Notes: generated from the letters alone by a model not told the origin. Positions 1 through 9,585 are shown, counted from the stretch's first letter. The stretch: DNA of 64,000 nucleotides from Desulfobacca acetoxidans DSM 11109 (GCF_000195295.1 NC_015388.1:3218537-3282536), one strand, 5' to 3'. Program-made: numbers and translations.

Positions 1-2
1 GT

Positions 3-557
3 CTCACTGCTGGCATGTTGGTCTATTTTCTCTTTTTTCTTTTGAAATTCGAGGAGTTCCCACACCTGCTGCCGGAATTGGCCTTGAGTTGCCTCGGGTT
101 ATGCTACGTCCCCTTCCTCGTCGGCCATTTCTATTGGCTGTGGCAGGCGCCCCCGGACCGCCTCTGGCTGTTGTGGCTCCTGGCGGTTATCTTCGCTGGG
201 GATACCGGAGCATTTTATTTCGGACGCTGGTTCGGAGTACGTAAGCTCTATCCCCTGGTAAGCCCCGGCAAGACTGTGGCCGGGGCCCTGGGTGGACTGG
301 CGGCCAGCCTCACCATTGGGCTTGGTCTGGGACTGTGGCTGCCCCTCGGCGTTGCTCTGCCGATGCTTACCGGCCTGACCCTGGTGGCGGCCCTGGTGGG
401 TCAGTTCGGTGATCTATTTGAATCTATGTTGAAACGCCGCGCCCAAGTGAAAGACGCCTCTAGTATTCTCCCCGGCCACGGTGGGATGCTAGACCGTTTG
501 GACAGCCTGAGCTTCACCGCGGCTGTGCTGTTCTATCTGAGAATACTCCTGCCATAA
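3..557 (+). CDS. cdsA: Phosphatidate cytidylyltransferase, C-terminal part (5' end outside window)
   Basis: Makes CDP-diacylglycerol from phosphatidate and CTP in the inner membrane, the entry point to phospholipid synthesis. The frame is open to the left edge, so the start lies outside the window; about 180 residues remain of a family usually near 270. Several hydrophobic segments are visible. The CdsA signature is intact near the C-terminus: S-M-L-K-R, then K-D, then the P-G-H-G-G-M-L-D-R-L-D motif, preceded by the GDTGAFYFGR and SPGKT blocks. It is followed 250 bp later by dxr and rseP on the same strand, the classical order. The gap 558-809 holds no gene that I can see. Identification is firm; the real start is unknown. 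Confidence 0.93.
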   Translation, partial: LTAGMLVYFLFFLLKFEEFPHLLPELALSCLGLCYVPFLVGHFYWLWQAPPDRLWLLWLLAVIFAGDTGAFYFGRWFGVRKLYPLVSPGKTVAGALGGLAASLTIGLGLGLWLPLGVALPMLTGLTLVAALVGQFGDLFESMLKRRAQVKDASSILPGHGGMLDRLDSLSFTAAVLFYLRILLP

Positions 558-809
558 AAAATTGACCAGTGTTTCAAGTTTTGAGTTTCGAGTTCAGAGA
601 TTGAAAAAGTTAATATATCCTGTGTTATCCAATAAATACAGATACTATTATCTCTTCCCCAAACTCGGAATCTCACACTTTAAACTCTAGAAATTGAATT
701 ATTAGAAAAATAAGGTAAAGTTATAACTGGCAGGAGGCGAAGCTCAGACAATCATCCTGAAGCAGCTTCTCTGCCGAAAGCTCATCGTCTGAAAAAAAAG
801 GGTTTGCTT

Positions 810-1973
810 TTGAAGAAACTTGCGGTATTAGGCTCCACCGGTTCCATCGGACGCAATGTCCTAGACGTGGTCCGGCAATTTCCCGACAAGTTTCGGATCG
901 TCGGTCTGGCCGCCGGCCGTAACCTGCCGCAGTTAGCCGAACAGGTTCGCCTTTTCCAACCGGCGCTCGTTTCGGTGGCAAGTCGAGAATTAGCTCGTGA
1001 ATTATCCCTCCTCTTGTCTTCCGCCAACAATGTCCGGATTGTCGCCGGACCTGAGGGCGTCCAAGAAGTCGCGGCCGGGACGCAGGCCGATCTGGTGGTT
1101 TCGGCTATGGTGGGAGCGGTGGGTTTGGAGCCGACTCTGGCCGCCATCTCTCAGGGCATAGGGGTAGCCCTGGCCAATAAAGAGACGCTGGTCACCGCCG
1201 GCCCCCTGGTCATGGAAGCGGCCAGGCGGCGCCAAGTCCCGATTATCCCGATCGACAGCGAACACAGCGCCATCTTCCAGGCCATCCAAGGCAATCAGCC
1301 ACAGGATATCCGCCGGTTATGGCTGACCGCCTCGGGCGGACCCTTTCGATGCAAGACCAAAGAAGAGTTGGCTTCGGTCACCTTTGAAGAAGCCCTTAGA
1401 CACCCGAACTGGAGCATGGGCCCCAAAATAACCATCGACTCCGCCACCTTAATGAATAAAGGTCTGGAAGTAATCGAGGCCAGCGTCCTCTTTCACCTGC
1501 CTGCGGAACGCATCGAGGTGCACGTCCATCCCCAGAGCATCATTCATTCCCTAGTGGAATATATCGACGGCTCGGTCATCGCTCAATTGGGTATCCCTGA
1601 TATGCGGGTCCCCATCAGTTACGCCCTGGCCTACCCCGAACGTCTGCCCCTGGATCTGCCGCCCCTGGATCTTTTTCAGGTCGGGCAGCTCAGTTTCGAG
1701 CCTCCTGACCTGGAACGTTTTCCCTGCCTTCGCTTGGCCTTTGACGCTCTTAAGGCGGGAGGCGATATGCCGGCAGTCCTGAATGCCGCTAATGAAATTG
1801 CAGTAGCCGCGTTTCTGCGCGGTGCCATCTCTTTTTTAGATATTCCGCGGATTATTTTCCAGGTTATGACTGCCCACGCAGTTCAGCCGCTGACTTCTCT
1901 CGGGCAGGCCTTAGCCGTCGATCAATGGGCCAGGCAGTCAGCCGGCCAGATTATCTTGAGTAAAAGGGAGTAA
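810..1973 (+). CDS. dxr: 1-deoxy-D-xylulose 5-phosphate reductoisomerase
   Basis: Converts DXP to 2-C-methyl-D-erythritol 4-phosphate with NADPH, the committed step of the MEP isoprenoid pathway; cytosolic. The N-terminus carries the GSTGSIG dinucleotide-binding motif, the middle carries IPIDSEHSAIFQ (metal and substrate residues) and NWSMGPKITIDSATLMNKG, and about 387 residues is normal for the family. I chose the TTG at 810 because AAGGG at 798-802 sits 7 nt upstream and the protein then begins MKKLAVLG; an in-frame TTG at 804 would be only 1 nt from that site. The stop is 8 nt before rseP, so the two are probably co-transcribed. Confidence 0.95.
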   Translation: MKKLAVLGSTGSIGRNVLDVVRQFPDKFRIVGLAAGRNLPQLAEQVRLFQPALVSVASRELARELSLLLSSANNVRIVAGPEGVQEVAAGTQADLVVSAMVGAVGLEPTLAAISQGIGVALANKETLVTAGPLVMEAARRRQVPIIPIDSEHSAIFQAIQGNQPQDIRRLWLTASGGPFRCKTKEELASVTFEEALRHPNWSMGPKITIDSATLMNKGLEVIEASVLFHLPAERIEVHVHPQSIIHSLVEYIDGSVIAQLGIPDMRVPISYALAYPERLPLDLPPLDLFQVGQLSFEPPDLERFPCLRLAFDALKAGGDMPAVLNAANEIAVAAFLRGAISFLDIPRIIFQVMTAHAVQPLTSLGQALAVDQWARQSAGQIILSKRE

Positions 1974-1981
1974 ATTGCTAC

Positions 1982-3049
1982 ATGGAAACAATCCTGGCCA
2001 CTGTGGTGGTCATCGGCGTTTTGATCTTCGTTCACGAGTTAGGCCATTTTTTAGTCGCCAAATACTACGGCGTGGGAGTGGAAGCCTTTTCTCTCGGTTT
2101 TCCACCCAGATTATTCCATAAAAAAGTGGGTGAGACGGATTATCGCATCTCCGTCATCCCCTTGGGCGGCTACGTAAAAATGGTGGGGGAAAATCCGGGT
2201 GAAGAGATTCCCCCGGAACTGCTTCCCAAATCATTCAGCCATCGCCCCCTGAAACAACGCTTCGCCATCGTCGCCGCCGGTCCGTTTGCGAATCTGCTCT
2301 TCTCTATTGTGGCCCTCTCTCTCGTGTTTACGTTTTCCGGTATGCCGTTCTTTAATGCCGAGATCGGGGGAATTCAGCCGAATTCACCCGCCGAAGAGGC
2401 CGGACTGCAAAAGGGCGATCTTATCCTGAGTATCAACGATCAACCGGTACAGCGTTGGGAAGAGCTTTCCCGCATTATTCGCGGCAGCGGTGATACCCCT
2501 CTCACCCTAATCTTCCGCCGGGGGGATCGGACCGAACAGATTACGATAACTCCTCGTACTATGGAAACCTCCAATATCTTCGGGGAAAAAGTTTCAGCCA
2601 GGTTGATCGGGGTCTCAGCCCCCGAACGGTACGAGATTGAACGCGTTGACCCCCTGTCGGCCTGGTGGCATGGAGTTACTTACTCTTACCGCATCCTGGA
2701 AGTAACGGTCCTCAGCGTCGTTAAACTCATCACCCAGAAGACCCCCCTTACTTCTTTGGGAGGACCGATCATGATCGCCCAGGTGGCCGGAAAACAGGCC
2801 GAACAGGGCGTCTCTCACCTGGTGCATTTCATGGCCGTTCTCAGTATCAATCTATTCCTGTTGAATCTCCTGCCGATACCCATGCTGGACGGCGGCCACC
2901 TCATCTTTTTTATGGTCGAGGCGGTGCGGGGCCGGCCCATCGCCATGAAACACCGGGAGATAGCCCAGGCCATCGGTCTTACCTTCATTCTCATGCTCAT
3001 GTTCTTCGTCTTTTACCAGGATATCATGCGGCTGCTGGGACCTCAATGA
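1982..3049 (+). CDS. rseP: Site-2 intramembrane metalloprotease RseP
   Basis: Zinc protease that cuts transmembrane anti-sigma factors and remnant signal peptides in the inner membrane. The HELGHF zinc motif lies at residues 18-23 in the first membrane helix. A PDZ domain follows at about 125-205 (IGGIQPNSPAEEAGLQKGD), and the second catalytic motif N-L-L-P-I-P-M-L-D-G-G-H is near residue 290, inside the C-terminal membrane segments. With one PDZ and 355 residues it is the shorter type of the family; E. coli RseP has two PDZ domains and about 450 residues. It directly follows dxr, as in many bacteria. Confidence 0.95.
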   Translation: METILATVVVIGVLIFVHELGHFLVAKYYGVGVEAFSLGFPPRLFHKKVGETDYRISVIPLGGYVKMVGENPGEEIPPELLPKSFSHRPLKQRFAIVAAGPFANLLFSIVALSLVFTFSGMPFFNAEIGGIQPNSPAEEAGLQKGDLILSINDQPVQRWEELSRIIRGSGDTPLTLIFRRGDRTEQITITPRTMETSNIFGEKVSARLIGVSAPERYEIERVDPLSAWWHGVTYSYRILEVTVLSVVKLITQKTPLTSLGGPIMIAQVAGKQAEQGVSHLVHFMAVLSINLFLLNLLPIPMLDGGHLIFFMVEAVRGRPIAMKHREIAQAIGLTFILMLMFFVFYQDIMRLLGPQ

Positions 3050-3073
3050 CCTGCAGACCTAAGAGAGAACAAC

Positions 3074-3439
3074 ATGCCGGATAATCCTGTCAGTAGTGAA
3101 CGGGGGAATATTTGGGCCGATTTGTCCTCCTCATATCCAGATGAAATTATTGAGATGATATTAAAAAACGAGTCCTTCCGGTTGGAACGGATCGTCTCCA
3201 CCGGCCAGGCGACGCCATTAGGGGAGTGGTACGACCAGGACGAAGAGGAATGGGTGCTGCTCCTTACCGGCGGCGCCATGCTTTTGTTTGAACATAAAAC
3301 CGAAGCATACAATATGCAGCCGGGAGACTACCTTCATATTCCGGCACACTGCCGCCATCGGGTGGAATGGACCGATCCCCGGCAACCTACGGTCTGGCTG
3401 GCTTTGCATTATCCGAACCGTGCCAAAAAAGACACCTAA
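3074..3439 (+). CDS. Small single-domain cupin protein
   Basis: A 121-residue cytosolic protein with a C-terminal cupin fold. The beta-barrel motif residues are visible: ATPLGEWYDQDEEEWVLLLTGGA supplies the first cupin motif region (E-E-E-W-V-L, G-G) and PGDYLHIPAHCRHRVEW the second (P-G-D, P, H-x-x-x-H). The first motif has acidic residues where many cupins have histidines, so metal binding is uncertain. Similar small cupins are annotated as phosphoribosylaminomonophosphate or mannose-isomerase-like proteins without known function. It begins 24 nt after rseP with the weak AGAGAG element upstream and may belong to the same transcript. Function unknown. Confidence 0.8.
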   Translation: MPDNPVSSERGNIWADLSSSYPDEIIEMILKNESFRLERIVSTGQATPLGEWYDQDEEEWVLLLTGGAMLLFEHKTEAYNMQPGDYLHIPAHCRHRVEWTDPRQPTVWLALHYPNRAKKDT

Positions 3440-3545
3440 GCCATACAACTTATGACTATTACAATATTTAAGAACCGTAGGACCTTATATCGGGTAAGCG
3501 AAGTGCCTCCCGCCTTCTGGCTAATGGGGGATATAGCCTAGAACC

Positions 3546-3992
3546 TTGGCAGAACAGGTGAGAATATTAGGCCTCGACCTGGGGAGCAAACGCATCGGTA
3601 TCGCCTTAAGCGATGCCCTGGGTTGGACGGCCCAGGGTCTGACCGTGATTCATCGCGCCGGTCGAGCACGGGATCTGGCCCGGGTCTTGGAGCTAGTGAA
3701 GAAATATGAGGTGCAGGAGATTGTCATCGGCCTGCCCCGTCATTTAGACGGAAGGTTGGGGGAAGGCGCCGAAGAGGCCCTGGCCTGGGCCGCGGAGCTA
3801 CGGGAGCATTTGCACATTCCGGTGCATACCTGGGATGAGCGGCTGACCACCCTGCAAGCGGAACGGGTGCTGCTCCAGGCTGACCTGAGCCGCCGCAAAC
3901 GGCGTCAGGTAATCGACAAACTGGCTGCCGGACTGATTTTACAGGCCTTCTTGGACAACCGACGACAGACGCAGGCAGAAAAAGAGCGTTAG
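3546..3992 (+). CDS. ruvX: RuvX/YqgF family Holliday-junction resolvase-like nuclease
   Basis: RNase H-fold protein of the YqgF/RuvX family, implicated in pre-16S rRNA 5' end processing and proposed as a Holliday junction resolvase. Motifs: LGLDLGSKRIGIALSD at the N-terminus (first catalytic Asp), EIVIGLPRHLDG in the middle (G-L-P), the W-D-E-R-L-T-T motif, and VIDKLAAGLILQAFLD at the C-terminus (last Asp). The 148-residue length is typical. The start is taken as TTG at 3546; a GTG at 3558 would also leave the fold complete, and neither has a strong ribosome-binding site. The 106-bp gap before it holds no other gene. Confidence 0.92.
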   Translation: MAEQVRILGLDLGSKRIGIALSDALGWTAQGLTVIHRAGRARDLARVLELVKKYEVQEIVIGLPRHLDGRLGEGAEEALAWAAELREHLHIPVHTWDERLTTLQAERVLLQADLSRRKRRQVIDKLAAGLILQAFLDNRRQTQAEKER

Positions 3993-4254
3993 TCCAAGAC
4001 CATGAGTCACACCCATTAGTACTGCCCAGCAGTCATTCTGCCCCTGTTTGAGATCTTTTACCTCATAAAGTCTTTTTTTGATCAAATAAGGTTATCTTTT
4101 CAGATCAAATAACCGATAAATAGAGAAGGGTAACTTGTCCCGGAGCAAAGCGCATACGATAATTGATCTTCACTCAATTATTCTAGTTAGTAAAACTTCC
4201 CGGATGAGGACACCTCAATAATTGGAACAGATGCTTTAAAGAAAGGAGATACTT

Positions 4255-4539
4255 ATGCGGAAGTCAATGACCTTACTATTTGCCGTCCTCATGGTTTTTG
4301 CCCTTCTAACCCAGGCATGGGCCGACCGGGAATTCTACGGAACAGTTCAAAAGTTACCCGCCAGTGGTTCCATCGGCGAATGGATTGTCGACGGTAAGGC
4401 CGTACAGGTAACCCAGGATACGAAACTGGATTTTGAGCATGGACCCGCGGCGGTTGGTTCGTACGTGAAGGTAGATGGGATTAATTACGAAGGAAAATTC
4501 ATTGCCCATGAGATCGAAACCAAACGTGGAGGCAAATAG
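4255..4539 (+). CDS. Small exported protein, DUF5666-like beta domain
   Basis: A 94-residue protein with a clear signal peptide (MRKSMTLLFAVLMVFALL, cleavage after AWA near residue 23). The mature part of about 70 residues, with FYGTVQKLP, GEWIVDGKAVQVTQDTKLD and GSYVKVDG, looks like the small OB/beta domain called DUF5666, found in periplasmic proteins of unknown role. The ribosome site AAAGGAGA is strong and sits 5-6 nt before the ATG. The 262 bp upstream hold no gene but contain a direct repeat GATCAAATAA at 4080-4089 and 4103-4112, which could be a regulator site; that is a guess. Family assignment is by appearance only. Confidence 0.7.
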   Translation: MRKSMTLLFAVLMVFALLTQAWADREFYGTVQKLPASGSIGEWIVDGKAVQVTQDTKLDFEHGPAAVGSYVKVDGINYEGKFIAHEIETKRGGK

Positions 4540-4755
4540 TCAAGAAAAGGTTCGCCGTCTGCTCAACGTTGCTTAGGGGAGATCAGCTTTAATCTCCAGA
4601 GGTCTTTTGCGATTCTGTAGCGGGGCAGTTTTAAAATTGCGGAAAAAACTTTAACCCCACTAAGAACAAGGATACAATATCCTCGGCTAGGTTTGGCCAA
4701 CGACGGAGTGGTTTGCCTGTTTTTTGGTGCGGCTGTTAGAGGTAAAACCATAGCT

Positions 4756-6042
4756 ATGTGGAGAGATCGATTATTACTGCGATGTTGCTTAAGGATCAGT
4801 ATCGCTTTCGGCCTTATAGGCGGGTGGGTGACTTGGGCTCAGGCCATGCCGGCCCAAGTCATCGTCATCCGCCACGCGGAGAAGTATCAAACCCGCCACA
4901 CGGTCCATCTTAGCCCGAAGGGCCGCACCCGAGCTTTGGCGTTAGTCGAACTTTTTCAATCCGATCCCCGGGTTTTGGAGTTTGGCCGACCCGCAGGAAT
5001 CATTGCCCAGAGTCCTACCCCTCAAAAACACTCCCGGCGCTGTTTAGAAACCGTTGAACCTCTGGCCCAAGCACTGGGCCTGCCAGTGATTACCCAATTC
5101 ACCTACGGCCAAACTGATACATTGGTACAATGGCTGAAGGAACAGCGGCAATATGACGGTAAATCCGTCTTGATTTGTATGCAGCACATGGATGTCGATG
5201 AATTGGCCCAGGCATTGGGGGTCCCCGACCTCAGACCCCGCATCTGGCCTCATGAAACCTATGACCGCATCTATATTTTTACTTATGCTCCAGAAAACGG
5301 CAGATTGCTCTCCTTTCATAATCTACCCCAATATCTGCTGTTCGGCGACTCCTACCAGTCCGTGGCGGCGCCAAACGCCCGGGATAAGGCCGAGGTGAGC
5401 TTCAAACAGGTCTATAGGATAAATCTACCTGACCCCGCGGCCGGCAAAAAAACCCCGGCGCCGCGCTGGCAATTCTCCTTGGACGCCAAAATTAAGGGCG
5501 ATTTTTCCAATTTCAATGACGAGACCGTCCCAGTATTACGCCTGGGGGGTTTCTGCTTTGGTTATCATCTCACAACCCTGAGCTACTTGAAGAAACATCC
5601 CAACGCCGTGGTGAAGATAAATACGACGGCGCGATCCGGTTCCCTGTTATACCGTTACCAAATCAAGGCCGGGGATGCTGAGCGGCCATATGCCTGGATA
5701 TCCTTTACCTGGAACGAGCAATGCTTGCGGGTCAGTTTCAAGGCCGACGTGGATGAAGGCAGCATTACCCCGGAGATTGACGTTCCCATCATCCTGGAGT
5801 CCGGCACGCCGGTGGGGCTGCTCGTTGGCTCCACGCCCTGTGTGGTGGCCTTCGGCCCCAAGACGTTTCAAGCCCCCATCGGACTGAATTACCAAGGGAT
5901 GGCGAAGAAAACCTACCCGCCAGCATCCCCCGGCTTTTACCACGCCACCTTACAGTCCGTGAGCGGTTTTTTGGTGGAAAAATCCCCAGATCCCGAAATG
6001 CTGGAGCAACTGCCATTATCTGGTGAACCTCATGCAAAGTAA
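4756..6042 (+). CDS. Exported histidine phosphatase-superfamily protein with an extra C-terminal domain
   Basis: A signal peptide (MWRDRLLLRCCLRISIAFGL, cleavage about residue 30) is followed by a phosphoglycerate mutase-like domain. The catalytic VIRHAEK motif is near residue 37, and LSPKGRTRALALVELF, IAQSPTPQKHSRRCLETVEPLA and VLICMQHMDVDELA supply the remaining core blocks. Residues from about 215 to 428 form a second region rich in beta-strand patterns that I do not recognise (contains FNDETVPVLRLGGFCFGYH). Upstream in-frame TTG at 4693 would add a non-signal leader, so ATG at 4756 is preferred. The 3' end overlaps the start of the broken transporter by about 11 nt, suggesting co-transcription. 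Substrate unknown. Confidence 0.75.
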   Translation: MWRDRLLLRCCLRISIAFGLIGGWVTWAQAMPAQVIVIRHAEKYQTRHTVHLSPKGRTRALALVELFQSDPRVLEFGRPAGIIAQSPTPQKHSRRCLETVEPLAQALGLPVITQFTYGQTDTLVQWLKEQRQYDGKSVLICMQHMDVDELAQALGVPDLRPRIWPHETYDRIYIFTYAPENGRLLSFHNLPQYLLFGDSYQSVAAPNARDKAEVSFKQVYRINLPDPAAGKKTPAPRWQFSLDAKIKGDFSNFNDETVPVLRLGGFCFGYHLTTLSYLKKHPNAVVKINTTARSGSLLYRYQIKAGDAERPYAWISFTWNEQCLRVSFKADVDEGSITPEIDVPIILESGTPVGLLVGSTPCVVAFGPKTFQAPIGLNYQGMAKKTYPPASPGFYHATLQSVSGFLVEKSPDPEMLEQLPLSGEPHAK

Positions 6043-8391
6043 TCCAATAGCCGTAGGGTTGTATGCTTTGTGGTTCCGTTTGACCAAAATCAGCCTGTCC
6101 TCTTACATTATTTTCAGCCTTATCCTAGGAATAGTGGTCGGCCTGTTTTTTGGGGAAATTGTCCTCCCGCTAAACTTCATCGGCAAGGCCTTTATCCAAT
6201 TGCTGCAGATGGCTGTACTGCCCTATATTGTAATCTCCCTGATCCATGGGTTGGGCAGACTTACCAAATCCGACGCCCAGCTTATCGCCACTAAGGGGAT
6301 CAAATTGTTCCTGTTCCTTATGGACGGTGGGTCTGGTAGTTATCTTTGTCTTCCCCTTGTCCTTTCCCCATGTAGAGACCTCCGTTTTTTTCAGTGAAGC
6401 GGATGTCATGCCACCCAAAAAAGTAGATTTCCTCCAGATCTATATTCCTGCCAACATCTTTGAAGCTCTGGCTCATGGAACCATTCCGGCCATCGTGGTC
6501 TTCAGTGTCTTCCTCGGCTTTGCCCTTAATAGCATCGATAAGAAAGAGACGTTTCTAAACGTGTTCTCCATCTTGGCCCAGGCCCTGTCCCGGGTCACCC
6601 AAATGATCATTAAGATCGCCCCGTTGGGCGTCTTTGCCCTAGCCGCAGTGGCGACCGGCACCCTAACCATCGAAGAGTTGCAGCGGCTTCAGGTATATTT
6701 TGTGTGTTATATCTTCCTGGCATTGCTCTTCACTTTTGCCATCTTACCTGCCATCATTATGTGCTTTACCAATTTCACCTACCGGGAGATCATCAATTGT
6801 TCCAAAGATGCCCTTATCCTGGGTTTTGCCACCGGCAACAATTTTGTGATCCTGCCCTTGATATCGAGCAAGTCAATAGAGTTATTGCAAAAATACAGTA
6901 CAGAGAAGACCTCTCAGGAGCCCCAAAAAACCTCCAGCATCATAGATTCGGTGTTGCCCCTGGCATACTGTTTCCCTAGCATAGGACGGCTTTTGGACCT
7001 TTTCTTTATCGTCTTCGTAGCCTGGTCAGTGAACCAACCTATAGGTTTATTGCAACATCTTGATCTCTCCGTGGCAGGCATTTTGAGCCTATTCGGCTCC
7101 CCTAAAATTGCAGTGCCGTTCTTATTGGATTATCTGAAAATGCCCGGCTCCTATTTTGACCTCTATATTATTTCCGATGTCTTCACCCGGAAATTCAAAG
7201 TCCTGGTCCAGGCTATGAGTTTTTTGACCGTGACTTTGATTTTGACCTCCCTGATAACCTATAAGTTTACCTTTAACTTCAAGAAAATCCTGACGGCCCT
7301 GCTTGCCAACGTGCTTCTGACAACCATCTGCCTGGCTGTGGCCACTGTGGGCTTGGGATATGTCGTGAGGAATGTCTATCATGAGGATGTAGTGCTATTA
7401 AGCATGGAAATCCCCGACGCAGTTCCAGCGACAGTTTTGCGCTCTCCCCCGGTCCTGGAGCCGGGGCAGCCTCCCCTCGGCACCGAGGCCGAAGATATTT
7501 TGCCCCGCATCAAACAACGCGGGGTCTTAAAGGTGGGCTATAATGCCGAAGCTCTGCCTTTTGGGTTTTTCAACCAGAGAGGCGAACTGGTAGGCTACGA
7601 TATCTTCTTTGCCCACCAATTAGCTCGAGATCTAAAGGTCACCCTTGAGTTTATCCCAGTTGATGATAAAAGCATGAGCCGCTATCTCGAAAGGGGAATA
7701 TGCGATATTGTCATGTCCGCGGTCCCTATCACCGCAGAGAATTTGGGGAGTATAGACTTCACAGACCCTTGTATAAAAACAGTGAGCCGTGAGCCGTGAG
7801 CCGTGAGCCGTGAGCAGCAAAAACATTATTGTGAGCAGCCGCCACGATTCTGTTTTCATGCTTCGTTGTGTTCGGCAGAACATGTGCACTTATATGGATA
7901 TGAACGCAGCCTTCATCGTCCTGGATTACCGCAAGAAAGATTTTCACCAACGAGAAACCATCAGAAAAATTCCTCAATTGAAGATTGCTGTGACTCCGGC
8001 CAACACCCAAGTCGAGAGACTTAAGATAAAAAAATATTTCCCCCAGGCCCAACTGGTTGAACTGGCTTCTATCAAAGATTTTTTCACCCAGGCCAATGTT
8101 GCCGACGCCTTATTGACCACTGATAAAATCGGCAAAGCCTGGGCTTTACTGGACCCGAAATTCGGAGTGGCTACGCCCCAGCCCCTGATGTTTCGTTACG
8201 ATCTGGCCTATCCCGTGGCCATCACCAAAGGTGATTACGAGTTCTTGTCATACCTCAACCAATGGATCCGCCTTCAAAAAACCAGCGGCGCAGCCCAGGA
8301 ACAATTTTCCTATTGGATTTTGGGAAAAACCCCTTTACGTCAAACCCGCCGCTGGTCCATTATCCGCAATGTTCTCCACTGGGTTAAATGA
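6032..8391 (+). pseudogene. Broken dicarboxylate:cation symporter fused to a periplasmic solute-binding domain
   Basis: The pieces read as one ancestral gene: a DAACS-family (DctA/GltP-like) symporter (about 430 residues, SLILGIVVGLFFG, MIIKIAPLGVFALAA, FATGNNFVILPL) followed by a bacterial family-3 solute-binding domain (RGVLKVGYNAEALPFGF, GYDIFFAHQLA, ICDIVMSAVPIT). Two lesions are visible. Near 6320 the frame changes by one base: ...FLFL before, WTVGLVVIF after. At 7770-7890 a 121-bp repeat splits the codons for ...FTDP and YMDMNAAF; removing exactly those bases restores the frame. The C-terminal remainder runs 7891-8391. Start at ATG 6032, overlapping the upstream gene. Transport function must be lost unless both sites are sequencing errors, which the second cannot be. 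Confidence 0.85.
7770..7890 (-). mobile_element. 121-bp heptamer-containing dispersed repeat inserted in the transporter gene
   Basis: Read on the minus strand this segment runs AGTGCACATGTTCTGCC ... CGTGGCGGCTGCTCAC ... five GCTCAC-type heptamers ... GTTTTTATACA. It matches, almost base for base and with the same 121-nt length, the unit at 63783-63903. The flanks on the minus strand are ATATAAG and ATACAAG, a near 7-bp direct repeat that could be a target duplication. Excision of exactly 121 nt rejoins the host reading frame. No transposase is encoded, so it is non-autonomous or spread by another route. Confidence 0.85.
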
Positions 8392-8457
8392 ACCGAGTTA
8401 TAAAGGGTCATCAGGCAAATTTTTCGGGTTCGGCTAGATCGTAAACCAGAACCCCAT

Positions 8458-9297
8458 CTACAGATACGCTAACCGGGGAAAGGCTTTTTTCAAACACTCC
8501 GGTAGAACCGGCCGTTCCTCTATCAGGCGCTGCTGCAGCTCGAGGGCATTGGCTACCCCCTGACCCTGGGGATGATTATTAAAAATCAAATAGGTCTCCG
8601 CAGCCTGCTCCGCCAACCGGCGGGCCCGCTCCGCCACTTCATCCATCTCATGGGCACTGTAGTAATAATTATACCGGGCCGTCGGGTCGTCCATGTGGGC
8701 GAACCAGGCCTGGCGATTGCGGCCGTGCAACCGCAGGTAGGCGAACTCCCCGCTTACCCAGTCCGTCTCACCCAAGGCATATGATACCTGGGGCTGATCG
8801 ATATTACAGAAGGCCAATCCCAGATCTGCCAGAAACTGCCGCACCGCCGTCTGCTGCCAGGACCGGTGCCGCACCTCTACCGCCAGGGGAAATTCCCCGA
8901 ACCGCTCCCGCAACGCCACCAGGTAGGCCAGATTATTGGCGGTATGATGAAACGAATAGGGAAACTGGGCCAGAAGAGCTCCCAACTTCCCCGCCGCCAG
9001 CAGATGCTCCAATCCTGCCTTTACCGAGGCCTCCTCTCTCCAGGCAGCGGCGGTGCGCTCATGGGTAAACCCCCGGAAGAGCTTGGCCGTAAACCGAAAG
9101 TCCGGCCGCTCACTCACCGTCTCGGCCCAACGGCGGGCCAGGGTAGCTGAAATAGGCCGGTAAAAGGTGACATTGATCTCAATTACTGGAAATAACCGGA
9201 TCAGGAAGGCGAGCCGATCCGTTCCCTGCACCCGGGGCGGGTAGACCACCCCCTGCCAGTCCTGGTAATCCCAACCCGCCGGTCCGATGCGGATCAT
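8458..9297 (-). CDS. DUF72 (YecE-like) TIM-barrel protein
   Basis: Cytosolic protein of 279 residues, the usual size for DUF72. It starts MIRIGPAGWDYQDWQGVVYPP, the family's conserved N-terminus, and carries INVTFYRP (N-S/T-F-Y block), FTAKLFRGFTHE (the lysine and T-H motif), FPLAVEVRHRSW, and YLRLHGRN near residue 195. The biochemical role of the family is not settled; some members are annotated as sugar isomerase-like. It is transcribed toward the broken transporter and ends 66 bp from it, so the two are convergent. ATG start with no strong ribosome site visible. Confidence 0.88.
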   Translation of the reverse strand: MIRIGPAGWDYQDWQGVVYPPRVQGTDRLAFLIRLFPVIEINVTFYRPISATLARRWAETVSERPDFRFTAKLFRGFTHERTAAAWREEASVKAGLEHLLAAGKLGALLAQFPYSFHHTANNLAYLVALRERFGEFPLAVEVRHRSWQQTAVRQFLADLGLAFCNIDQPQVSYALGETDWVSGEFAYLRLHGRNRQAWFAHMDDPTARYNYYYSAHEMDEVAERARRLAEQAAETYLIFNNHPQGQGVANALELQQRLIEERPVLPECLKKAFPRLAYL

Positions 9298-9481
9298 AGT
9301 GGAGCAACCTTTGGGTATTGCTGCGGCATAAAGTTCCTTCTGCGCCTAATGCCAGACCTATACTCATTTCTTGAAAACTGACTAATTCTCCTCGGATTCA
9401 TAGCTCGCCACTCAAAAGCTCCCGCCAATATAATGGTAACACTTCAGGTGACTGAAACGAAACCATATTCTGTCAGAAAAT

Positions 9482-9522
9482 AAGTTGCTTGGAGCAAAAA
9501 CAAGATTCGCCCCAAACAACTT
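9482..9522. repeat. Hairpin-forming intergenic repeat related to the CAAGATTCGCCCC family
   Basis: Within the 374-bp intergenic region 9298-9671, AAGTTGCTTGG at 9482-9492 pairs with CCAAACAACTT at 9512-9522 around a loop holding CAAGATTCGCC. The loop text recurs in the repeats at 44417, 49032 and 55560. Apart from this and the leuD promoter I see nothing else in the gap. Confidence 0.5.
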
Positions 9523-9585
9523 AGTAATCCGTAAAATTCTCGTTTGACCGACTTTTATAGCATCCTGGCATGAAGAGTTTTCCAT

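Noticed and set aside
6300..6340. Programmed frameshift in the symporter gene
   Set aside because: No slippery heptamer at the join (CTTATGG), and the gene carries a second unrelated lesion, so decay is the better explanation.
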